NCBI GenBank assembly: GCA_035646975.1
Contig: DASROJ010000319.1
Coordinates: 1 to 5,609, forward strand
Length of the DNA stretch: 5,609 nt
Source: DASROJ01 sp035646975
GTDB lineage: Bacteria > Acidobacteriota > Polarisedimenticolia > JACPZX01 > DASXTC01
Direction of reading: 5' to 3'
Under the pieces are notes generated by a model. It searched no databases. It saw only the letters and a list, made by a program, of their open reading frames with translations, and was not told the DNA's origin. How positions within the stretch are numbered: the stretch's first letter is position 1; each line of letters opens with the position of its first letter. The translations under genes were made by a program, and so were the position numbers. Positions 1 to 5,234 of this stretch are shown in pieces.

Positions 1-812
1 AAGACGCCCTGGACGCCGCGCTGGCGCTGCGCGGCCAGGGCATGTCGGCCATCGTGACCTGTCTGGGCGAAAACGTGGGCACGGAGGCCGAGGCCGCGGC
101 GGTCGCCGACCACTACATCGCGGTGCTCGACGAGGTGAAGCATCGCGGCCTGGATGTCGAGATCTCGGTGAAGCTCACGCACCTCGGGCTCGATCTCGGA
201 GGCGGCATCGCCGCGTCGAACCTCTCCCGTGTCGCCCGGCACGCCCGCACGCATTCCAACAGGGTCTGGATCGACATGGAAGACTCTGCGTACGTGGAGG
301 CGACGCTAGACATCTTCCGCCGGTTGCAACCCGAACACCCGGCCCTGGGCGTCTGCCTGCAGGCCTACCTTCGAAGAACACCGGCGGATCTGGAATCGCT
401 GGTCCCGATGGGTCCGGCGATCCGACTGGTCAAGGGAGCCTACAAGGAGTCTGCCGAGGTGGCCTTCCCTCTCAAGAAGGACGTGGACGAGAGGTTCGAG
501 CAGATCGCCCTGCGGCTGCTGAGCCCCGCGGCGCGGCAGGCGGGTGGCTGGACGGTGATCGGAACGCATGACACCCGCCTGATCCGCCGGATTCAGGATG
601 CGGCAACCGCCGGGGGCGTGCCGGCCGACGCGTTCGAATTCGCGCTTCTGTTCGGGATCCGACGGGACGAGCAGGCGCGCCTTGCTGGCGAGGGGCGTCG
701 CGTCAGGATCCTGATCAGCTACGGCGAGTTCTGGTTTCCCTGGTACATGAGACGGCTGGCCGAAAGGCCGGCGAATCTCTGGTTTCTCGCGCGCAGCCTG
801 TTCACGCGCTAG
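1..812 (+). CDS. Proline dehydrogenase, monofunctional (5' end outside window)
   Basis: This FAD-dependent enzyme oxidises L-proline to 1-pyrroline-5-carboxylate and passes electrons to the respiratory chain, the first step of proline catabolism. The frame is open from nt 3, before the ATG at nt 42, and the upstream codons (DALDAALALRGQG) match the family, so that ATG is internal and roughly 30-50 N-terminal residues are missing. Numbering from the nt-42 Met, the Pro_dh (beta/alpha)8 barrel shows LGENV (8-12), ISVKLT (41-46), VWIDMED (75-81), LQAYLRR (106-112), RLVKGAYKE (128-136), GTHDTRLI (174-181), FEFALLFGIRRD (198-209) and, near the end, YMRRLAERPAN (235-245). The last matches the YxRRxxE proline-binding arginine pair of PutA. 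The frame stops soon after this, with no P5C dehydrogenase domain, so it is the stand-alone type rather than bifunctional PutA. Its TAG overlaps the stop codon of the opposing gene. Family call very secure; the symbol varies between organisms (putB, fadM, prodh). Confidence 0.95.
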   Translation, partial: DALDAALALRGQGMSAIVTCLGENVGTEAEAAAVADHYIAVLDEVKHRGLDVEISVKLTHLGLDLGGGIAASNLSRVARHARTHSNRVWIDMEDSAYVEATLDIFRRLQPEHPALGVCLQAYLRRTPADLESLVPMGPAIRLVKGAYKESAEVAFPLKKDVDERFEQIALRLLSPAARQAGGWTVIGTHDTRLIRRIQDAATAGGVPADAFEFALLFGIRRDEQARLAGEGRRVRILISYGEFWFPWYMRRLAERPANLWFLARSLFTR

Positions 813-1174
813 TTGGTGACGGTCATCCTGCCCGAGGCCTTCATGCGCCACTCGGAGATGTTCGTGTCACGAGCCTGGAACACCCGGATCTCGTATTCAC
901 CAGGGTTCGGGATCGTGCGGTTGACGACGAAGACACCGGACCGATCGGGGGTTGCGAGCTGGCACTGGTTGTCGAACAGGCAGACCTTGACGGGATGCAC
1001 GTCGTTGTGGAATCCCTCTCCCCGGATCTGGAATTCGACGCCGCACTGAACCTCCGTGGTGGGCAGCCCGGCCTGCCAGAAGGCGACCGACCACTGGGAC
1101 CCGGCGTTTGCCAGATGCGCCGTGACCAGCACCGTCATAATTCCCAGAGCTGTCAAAAGGATCGCTTTCTTCAT
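809..1174 (-). CDS. Small exported protein with Ig/IPT-like fold, function unknown
   Basis: Not a recognised named family; 121 residues. Residues 1-24 form a clear Sec signal peptide: MKK, a hydrophobic core (AILLTALGIMTVLVTAHL), then ANA before Gly25, which fits signal peptidase I cleavage. The mature part of about 97 residues reads as a single beta-sandwich: a strand around VEFQIRGEGF (46-55), PVKVCLF (61-67), a turn, VFVVNRTIPNPGEYEIRVF, and a final strand ending GRMTVTN. The GEGF turn and the closing 'PGEYEIRVF' pattern resemble IPT/TIG or other bacterial Ig-like domains; this is inference from pattern. It has three cysteines, at 44, 65 and 71. The start at 1174 is chosen over an upstream GTG (1195) because AGGAGG lies five bases before it and the signal peptide begins there. 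Probably periplasmic or surface located. Confidence 0.75.
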   Translation of the reverse strand: MKKAILLTALGIMTVLVTAHLANAGSQWSVAFWQAGLPTTEVQCGVEFQIRGEGFHNDVHPVKVCLFDNQCQLATPDRSGVFVVNRTIPNPGEYEIRVFQARDTNISEWRMKASGRMTVTN

Positions 1175-1179
1175 CGCGG

Positions 1180-1185
1180 CCTCCT
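1180..1185 (-). promoter_or_regulatory. Ribosome binding site of the exported protein
   Basis: The minus strand reads AGGAGG, a full Shine-Dalgarno match, five bases before the ATG at 1174. It decides the start: the in-frame GTG 21 bases further upstream would put the site inside the coding region and spoil the signal peptide. Confidence 0.8.
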
Positions 1186-1230
1186 CGAAGTCCACTCCGT
1201 CGATGACTGTACCGGAGCGGTGTTGCGATG

Positions 1231-1259
1231 AAGTTAGAGCCGCCGGCCCACCGATTCAA
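1231..1259 (-). promoter_or_regulatory. Weak sigma70-type promoter candidate for the exported protein
   Basis: On the minus strand TTGAAT (1254-1259, four of six against TTGACA) is followed after 17 bases by TAACTT (1231-1236, three of six against TATAAT), about 57 bases before the ATG. Spacing is right but the -10 is poor, so this is only the best candidate in the 263-bp gap between this gene and the next gene upstream. Confidence 0.2.
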
Positions 1260-1290
1260 ACCACCGGCAGCCTGCCTTCAGCGGGCCATG

Positions 1291-1359
1291 CCGACGCGTC
1301 GGTGATGCAACCGAATTCGCCGTATTCCAGATTTCCGCGCCGTTCTTCGATGACGCGTC
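1291..1359. repeat. Two copies of the palindrome GACGCGTC
   Basis: CCGACGCGTCGG at 1291-1302 is a perfect 12-bp palindrome, and its core GACGCGTC recurs at 1352-1359, 59 bp further on. Both copies lie in the noncoding gap 1175-1437, upstream of the exported-protein gene and downstream of the Tudor-like gene. They could be a pair of sites for a dimeric regulator, but short GC-rich palindromes arise by chance in DNA of this composition. No other structure or gene is evident in this gap. Confidence 0.25.
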
Positions 1360-1437
1360 TGAATGGCCGAGGCGGACGCACCTGTCTGGCACGGGGATTG
1401 ATAGCGTGTGGCTGGGTGCCCTGGCGCGGGGGGAAGC

Positions 1438-1656
1438 CTACTTCTTGACCTTGGGCTTTCGGATGGCGCGCTTCTTCACCGGCGTGGCCACGTCGCTGTG
1501 CTCGAGTCGCAGCAGGCTGGTGACGAACTTCTTGCGGCCGCCCTGGTCGAACTCGATGATCGTGTGGGTCTCATCGATCCGGCTGATGGTTCCGAGGTTA
1601 TACACATGATGGTTGACGCGCTCATTCACCGAGAATTCGATCGTGTTCTTGGCCAC
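1438..1656 (-). CDS. Small Tudor-like (UvrD/PcrA C-terminal-like) protein with basic tail
   Basis: A 72-residue protein read from a GTG start. Residues 8-52 (FSVNERVNHHVYNLGTISRI, then an acidic turn, IIEFDQGGRKKF and LLRLE) follow the pattern of the small beta-barrel at the C-terminus of PcrA/UvrD helicases: a V-x-H near the first strand, a G-T-I turn, I-x-F-D, a K-rich strand and a closing L-x-x-L-E. That domain binds RNA polymerase in PcrA. Here it stands alone without a helicase. Residues 59-72 form a tail with eight Lys/Arg in fourteen, suggesting contact with nucleic acid or an acidic partner. Cytoplasmic, with no signal or membrane segment. The GTG is preferred to an ATG at 1722 because AGGAGG precedes it and the extra 22 residues are unlike the family. 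It lies 171 bp after pckG on the same strand and may have its own promoter. Fold call is by pattern; function unknown. Confidence 0.7.
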   Translation of the reverse strand: MAKNTIEFSVNERVNHHVYNLGTISRIDETHTIIEFDQGGRKKFVTSLLRLEHSDVATPVKKRAIRKPKVKK

Positions 1657-1660
1657 CTTG

Positions 1661-1666
1661 CCTCCT
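1661..1666 (-). promoter_or_regulatory. Ribosome binding site for the GTG start of the Tudor-like gene
   Basis: The minus strand reads AGGAGG four bases before the GTG at 1656. The spacing is slightly short, but the match is complete and no such site precedes the alternative ATG at 1722, so it sets the start. Confidence 0.7.
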
Positions 1667-1712
1667 CGATCGATAGCTGCGACGGGGGTCTCTGTGCCGC
1701 TAATTGCCCCAT

Positions 1713-1721
1713 AGTCTAGCA
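1713..1721 (-). promoter_or_regulatory. Extended -10 promoter candidate for the Tudor-like gene
   Basis: The minus strand reads TGCTAGACT: a TGn extension followed by TAGACT, four of six against TATAAT. No convincing -35 lies 17 bp upstream. Transcription would begin near 1706, giving a leader of about 50 nt before the GTG. This would make the small gene separable from pckG, although read-through from pckG cannot be excluded. Confidence 0.3.
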
Positions 1722-1778
1722 CATGGCGCGCCTGAGCGCCCTGCCAGACGGACAGCCGGCGCGCACACCCCCCGGCCT

Positions 1779-1799
1779 GGTCCCCGATGGGTCGGGGCC
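1779..1799 (-). terminator. GC-rich hairpin after pckG, possible terminator without a T tract
   Basis: On the minus strand, about 30 bases after the pckG stop, CCCCGA pairs with TCGGGG around a four-base CCCA loop. Two outer G-C pairs follow after a one-base bulge. No run of T follows (GC-rich sequence continues), so it is not a canonical intrinsic terminator. It may stabilise the 3' end of the pckG mRNA or act with Rho. Confidence 0.35.
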
Positions 1800-1827
1800 A
1801 TCGATCCGCCCCGGCCGGCGGCCCCTC

Positions 1828-3627
1828 TCACAGGCGGCTGACCAGCATCTCCCTTTCGAAGATCAGCTCCTTGGGCATGTGGTCGCTCAGCTCGAGGAAA
1901 AGCTCCTGATGCTGCAGCGTCTGGAGCTTCCAGGTGGTCCGGTCCACCGACATGAGCTGGTCCCATTTCTCCCGCGGGAAGTCGAGCCCCCGCCAGTCGA
2001 TGTCGTCGTAGCGCGGAAGCCATCCGAGCGCCGTCTCCTTGGCCTTGGCGCCGAAGTTCGCGCGCTGGACGATCCACTTGAGGATTCTCATGTTCTCCCG
2101 GAACCCAGGCCAGATGAACTTCCCCTTGTCATCCTTGCGGAACCAGTTCACATGGAAGATGCGCGGCGTCTCCGAGATACGCTTGCCCATCTTGATCCAG
2201 TGCCTGAAGTAGTCGCCCATGTTGTAGCCGCAGAACGGACGCATCGCCATCGGGTCGCGCCGGAGCTTGCCCACTTCGCCGGTGGCCGCCGCGGTGGTCT
2301 CCGACCCCACCGTGGCGCCGAGATAGACGCCATGGTTCCAGTTGAACGCCTGGTACACCAGCGGGATGGTCAGCTCGCGTCGCCCACCGAACACGATGGC
2401 GCGGATCGGCACGCCGGCCGGATCCTCCCAGGCCGGGTCGATTGTCGGATTCTGTGACGCCGGAGCCGTGAACCGGGCATTGGGATGCGCCGCGGTGCGG
2501 CCGCAGCCCGGTGTCCAGTCCTTGCCCGTCCAGTCGATCAGGTGCGCGGGCGGCTTTTCGGTCATCCCCTCCCACCAGACATCGCCATCGTCGGTGAGCG
2601 CGACGTTGGTGAAAATCGAGTTGGCGCGGCACGACTCCATCGCGTTCGGATTGGTTTCGTACGAGGTGCCCGGGGCCACGCCGAAATATCCCGCCTCCGG
2701 GTTGATGGCCCTCAGCACACCGTGGGCATCCGGCTTGATCCAGGCGATGTCGTCCCCCACCGTCCAGACCTTCCAGTCGTTGAGCGCGTCGGGCGGCACC
2801 AGCATGGCGAAGTTGGTCTTGCCGCACGCGCTCGGAAACGCCGCCGCGACGTAGGTCTTGTTCCCGTCCGGCGACTCCACCCCCATGATGAGCATGTGCT
2901 CGGCCAGCCAGTTCTCATCGCGCGCCATCGTCGAGGCGATCCTCAGGGCGAAGCATTTCTTGCCGAGCAGCGCGTTGCCGCCGTAGCCGCTGCCGTACGA
3001 CCAGATCGACCGCTCTTCGGGAAAATGGACGATGTATTTCCGGGTGGCGTTGCTCGGCCAGGTGGCATCCTTCTGGCCCGGCGCCAGCGGCATCCCGACC
3101 GAGTGCATGCAAGGCACGTAGGCGCCGTTGCCCAGGACCTCCAGCACCTTCGATCCCATCCGCGTCATGATGCGCATGTTCACCACCACGTAGGGCGAGT
3201 CGGTCAGCTGCACACCGATCTGCGCGATGGGCGAGCCGAGCGGACCCATGCTGAACGGGATGACGTACATCGTGCGCCCCTTCATGCAGCCGTCGAAGAG
3301 CCCGTGGAGCGTCCGCTTCATCTCGGCCGGCTCGACCCAGTTGTTGGTCGGCCCCGCGTCGTCGCGGTTGCGGCAGCAGATGAAGGTGCGGTCCTCGACC
3401 CGGGCAACGTCCGAAGGATCGGAACGGGACAGAAAGCAGTTCGGGCGCTTCTTCGAGTCGAGCTTGATGAAGGTGCCGCTCTCCACCATCTGGCGGCACA
3501 GCGCGTCGTATTCTTCCTGCGAGCCGTCGCACCAGCGGACCTGTTCCGGCTTGCAGAGGCTGGTCATCTCCTCGACCCAGTCCAGCAGGGTCTGGTTGGT
3601 TGTCATCTTGCCGGTCGCAATGGTCAT
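1828..3627 (-). CDS. pckG: Phosphoenolpyruvate carboxykinase (GTP)
   Basis: This enzyme converts oxaloacetate and GTP to phosphoenolpyruvate, CO2 and GDP in the cytoplasm, the committed step from the TCA cycle into gluconeogenesis. The 599 residues match the usual length of the GTP class and show no similarity of layout to the shorter ATP class. The P-loop FPSACGKTN (264-272) contains the hyper-reactive Cys268 typical of GTP enzymes. By alignment from memory with the rat enzyme, Mn ligands are Lys224, His244 and Asp293. Oxaloacetate/PEP contacts are Arg76, Tyr215 in YGSGYGGN, and Arg385 in ARFTAPASQ. The guanine pocket is Phe496, Phe504 and Phe509 with Asn512 in KFIWPGFRENMRIL. The mobile lid lies around 445-465, before AMRPFCGYNMGDYF. 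No key residue is missing. The Met at 3627 is favoured over Met8 because an AGAGGG lies eight bases upstream of it and nothing suitable precedes Met8. Divergent from msrAB; no operon partner is clear. Confidence 0.97.
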   Translation of the reverse strand: MTIATGKMTTNQTLLDWVEEMTSLCKPEQVRWCDGSQEEYDALCRQMVESGTFIKLDSKKRPNCFLSRSDPSDVARVEDRTFICCRNRDDAGPTNNWVEPAEMKRTLHGLFDGCMKGRTMYVIPFSMGPLGSPIAQIGVQLTDSPYVVVNMRIMTRMGSKVLEVLGNGAYVPCMHSVGMPLAPGQKDATWPSNATRKYIVHFPEERSIWSYGSGYGGNALLGKKCFALRIASTMARDENWLAEHMLIMGVESPDGNKTYVAAAFPSACGKTNFAMLVPPDALNDWKVWTVGDDIAWIKPDAHGVLRAINPEAGYFGVAPGTSYETNPNAMESCRANSIFTNVALTDDGDVWWEGMTEKPPAHLIDWTGKDWTPGCGRTAAHPNARFTAPASQNPTIDPAWEDPAGVPIRAIVFGGRRELTIPLVYQAFNWNHGVYLGATVGSETTAAATGEVGKLRRDPMAMRPFCGYNMGDYFRHWIKMGKRISETPRIFHVNWFRKDDKGKFIWPGFRENMRILKWIVQRANFGAKAKETALGWLPRYDDIDWRGLDFPREKWDQLMSVDRTTWKLQTLQHQELFLELSDHMPKELIFEREMLVSRL

Positions 3628-3712
3628 CCTTGTCGCCCTCTGGCCCGGGATCTCCCTTTCAGCACGGCCCGCGCCCGGACCTGCCGGCGGGCCCCCGTCG
3701 TGGAATCAGGTC

Positions 3713-3718
3713 ATTGTA
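3713..3718 (-). promoter_or_regulatory. Candidate -10 element of the pckG promoter
   Basis: The minus strand reads TACAAT, five of six against TATAAT, about 85 bases before the pckG ATG. A -35 hexamer at 16-18 bp spacing is not recognisable, so an activator or alternative sigma factor may be needed if the site is real. The resulting leader of about 78 nt is GC-rich. Confidence 0.35.
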
Positions 3719-3788
3719 GCCATTCTGAGGCGTTCCGGGTGAGTTCACACGGCCCGCACATGACTCCGATGACCCCGATGACAGGGAT

Positions 3789-3806
3789 GCCCCTGGGACG
3801 AGGGGC
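3789..3806. repeat. Small perfect hairpin, 6-bp stem
   Basis: GCCCCT (3789-3794) and AGGGGC (3801-3806) are exact inverted copies around a six-base loop. No T tract follows on either strand. Possibly an operator or a chance structure in GC-rich DNA. Confidence 0.3.
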
Positions 3807-3838
3807 CGGCGGGAATAGGGGGCCTGGACACGCCTGTT

Positions 3839-3863
3839 ATCCTGCCGTGCCACCTGGCAGGAT
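3839..3863. repeat. Perfect 8-bp inverted repeat with 9-base spacer
   Basis: ATCCTGCC (3839-3846) and GGCAGGAT (3856-3863) are exact inverted copies separated by nine bases. It sits just before the left arm of the large inverted repeat. The spacing suits either a dimeric-regulator site or a short RNA hairpin; no T tract follows. Confidence 0.4.
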
Positions 3864-3874
3864 GGAGAAAATGA

Positions 3875-4027
3875 GAAAATGCCCCCGATGCGTGTGAAGG
3901 TCCCGAGTCAAGTCCTTGCACGGGCATCGGATGAAGGATTCCGGTTCGAGATTTTGAAGAACTGCTCGTAACCAGTTTAAAATGAGCCGGTTATGAGCCC
4001 ACCTTCACACGCATCGGGGGCATTTTC
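3875..4027. repeat. Perfect 27-bp inverted repeat with 99-bp interior
   Basis: The left arm 3875-3901 begins GAAAATGCCCCCGATG and the right arm 4001-4027 ends CATCGGGGGCATTTTC; they are exact reverse complements over 27 bases with no mismatch. The identity ends abruptly on both sides. The interior is about 50% GC and contains the msrAB promoter candidate. The layout (terminal inverted repeats, 153 bp overall, no transposase) resembles a MITE, but the bases outside the arms (ATGA left, CAAA right) show no target-site duplication. The alternative is a local inverted duplication kept as an RNA or DNA hairpin controlling msrAB. Confidence 0.9.
3954..3983 (+). promoter_or_regulatory. Sigma70-type promoter candidate for msrAB
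   Basis: TTGAAG (3954-3959, four of six) and TAAAAT (3978-3983, five of six) are separated by 18 bp. Transcription would start near 3990, leaving a leader of about 50 nt that contains only the right arm of the 27-bp inverted repeat. This is the best promoter match in the window. A bulged inverted repeat (GGTTCGAG at 3943-3950 with CTCGTAACC at 3964-3972) overlaps the -35 and could be an operator. Confidence 0.5.
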
Positions 4028-4042
4028 CAAAGGAGAACCAAC

Positions 4043-5230
4043 ATGAATCGATCGTTGCCTTCATCGCTCCCGTTGCTCCTCTTCGCGTCAATGGCCCTGT
4101 TGAGCGCCTGCGCTGGCAGCGGCGCCAGTGACACCGCGGCGCGCGCCGTGCCGCAGCCCGACGCCGGCGGCCCAACGGCTGCCGGAATCGGCACCGATGC
4201 CGGGATCGCGATCCTGGCGGGGGGTTGTTTCTGGTGCGTCGAATCCGCGTTCGACGACCTGCCCGGTGTAATCGAGGCGGTCTCGGGGTACACCGGGGGC
4301 GAGGAGCCGAACCCCACATACGAAGAGGTCTCGGCCGGCGGCACCGGGCACCGGGAGTCGGTGCAGGTGCGATATGACCCTTCGAAGATCAGCTACGCCC
4401 GGATCCTCGATACGTTCTGGCGTCAGATCGATCCCACCGACGCCGGCGGCCAGTTCGCCGATCGCGGCAGCCAGTACCGCGCGGCGATCTTCGTGCTCAA
4501 CGCCGACCAGCGTCGTGTCGCCGAGGCCTCCAGGCAGTTCCTCGAGAAAAGCGGCTGGTTCGACAAGCCGATCGCCACGGAGATCCTGGACGCGGGCCCG
4601 TTCCATCCCGCCGAGCAGTACCACCAGGACTATCACAGCAAGCACCCGCTCGAGTACAAGGCGTACAAGTGGGCGTCGGGCCGCGGCCCGTTCATCGATC
4701 GGGTCTGGAAGGACAAGCCGCCGATTCCCGCCATCGCGGCGGCCGGGGCCGGCTCGAAGGGGCAGGATGACCCGCGCCCCGGTGACGAGGTGCTGCGCAG
4801 CCGGCTGACCCCGTTGCAGTACCGGGTCACGCAGCAGGCGGCCACCGAGCCGCCTTTCCAGAACGAATACTGGAACACGCATGAAGACGGGATCTACGTC
4901 GACGTCGTGACCGGAGAGCCGCTGTTCAGCTCCGCCGACAAGTTCGACAGCGGAACCGGCTGGCCCAGCTTCACGCGGCCGCTGGAAGCCGCCAACGTGG
5001 TCCAGTCATCCGGCGCGGCGTTCGCGTTCATGGGGATCGAGGTGCACAGTCTGCGTGGCCGGAGCCATCTGGGGCACCTGTTCGACGACGGTCCTCCCCC
5101 CACGGGCCAGCGCTACTGCATCAACAGCGCGTCGCTGCGCTTCGTCCCGGCCGCACGTCTGGCCGCTGAAGGATACGGCGCGTACGCGGCGAGGTTCGCC
5201 TCTCCGGGATCGGCGTCGATCACCAAGTGA
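4043..5230 (+). CDS. msrAB: Lipoprotein peptide-methionine sulfoxide reductase MsrA-MsrB fusion
   Basis: It reduces both stereoisomers of methionine sulfoxide, S by MsrA and R by MsrB, repairing oxidised envelope proteins. Of 395 residues, 1-23 are a lipoprotein signal ending in the lipobox LSAC (Cys23). The following Ala-Gly, with no Asp at +2, suggests the outer membrane under the E. coli Lol rule. A low-complexity spacer leads to MsrA (about 54-212): catalytic GGCFWCVE with Cys62, GYTGG, TGHRESVQV and EQYHQDYHSKHP. MsrB (about 252-371) has LTPLQYRVTQ, EPPFQNEYW, GEPLFSSADKFDSGTGWPSF, SHLGHLF and catalytic Cys359 in RYCINSASLRF. The MsrB zinc CxxC pairs are absent. Only four cysteines exist (23, 62, 65, 359), so MsrB has no resolving cysteine (Thr305 sits in SGTGWPSF), while Cys65 could resolve Cys62. 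The start has AAAGGAG seven bases upstream. It needs an external thiol reductant such as a thioredoxin-like protein, not encoded nearby. Confidence 0.97.
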   Translation: MNRSLPSSLPLLLFASMALLSACAGSGASDTAARAVPQPDAGGPTAAGIGTDAGIAILAGGCFWCVESAFDDLPGVIEAVSGYTGGEEPNPTYEEVSAGGTGHRESVQVRYDPSKISYARILDTFWRQIDPTDAGGQFADRGSQYRAAIFVLNADQRRVAEASRQFLEKSGWFDKPIATEILDAGPFHPAEQYHQDYHSKHPLEYKAYKWASGRGPFIDRVWKDKPPIPAIAAAGAGSKGQDDPRPGDEVLRSRLTPLQYRVTQQAATEPPFQNEYWNTHEDGIYVDVVTGEPLFSSADKFDSGTGWPSFTRPLEAANVVQSSGAAFAFMGIEVHSLRGRSHLGHLFDDGPPPTGQRYCINSASLRFVPAARLAAEGYGAYAARFASPGSASITK

Positions 5231-5234
5231 CGCC

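Larger units (their letters stand above)
3628..4042. other. Divergent intergenic region between pckG and msrAB
   Basis: This 415-bp noncoding stretch holds, left to right: the pckG leader and its -10 candidate; four imperfect 9-bp units of the form ATGACnCCG (3760-3795); two small hairpins (3789-3806 and 3839-3863); a direct repeat of GAGAAAAT (3866-3873 and 3874-3880 region); then a 27-bp inverted repeat enclosing the msrAB promoter candidate; and the msrAB Shine-Dalgarno AAAGGAG (4029-4035). The 99 bp between the repeat arms are about 50% GC, below the flanking genes. A 30-codon frame (3879-3971) is present inside but is not supported as a gene. Confidence 0.7.

Noticed and set aside
306..851. 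A minus-strand frame opposite proline dehydrogenase
   Set aside because: No domain or start signal; the plus-strand frame carries all Pro_dh motifs.
1175..1437. Possible small gene between the exported-protein and Tudor-like genes
   Set aside because: Frames here are extensions or shadows of neighbouring genes, with no ribosome binding site and no protein-like sequence.
2485..3897. A 470-codon open frame on the plus strand opposite pckG, ending in KCPRCV
   Set aside because: Its sequence is Arg/His/Val-rich with no recognisable domain, it is antisense to an intact pckG, and it is explained by the GC-rich third positions of that gene.
3939..3950. CCGGTTCGAG, similar to a tRNA T-loop
   Set aside because: No acceptor, D or anticodon arms can be built around it; it forms part of a bulged inverted repeat near the msrAB -35.
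3875..4027. CRISPR or attachment-site interpretation of the 27-bp repeat
   Set aside because: There are only two copies and they are inverted; no spacers, cas genes, integrase or tRNA are nearby.
4088..4882. A 264-codon minus-strand frame opposite msrAB
   Set aside because: Arg/Leu-rich shadow of the msrAB codons with no domain or ribosome binding site; msrAB is certain.
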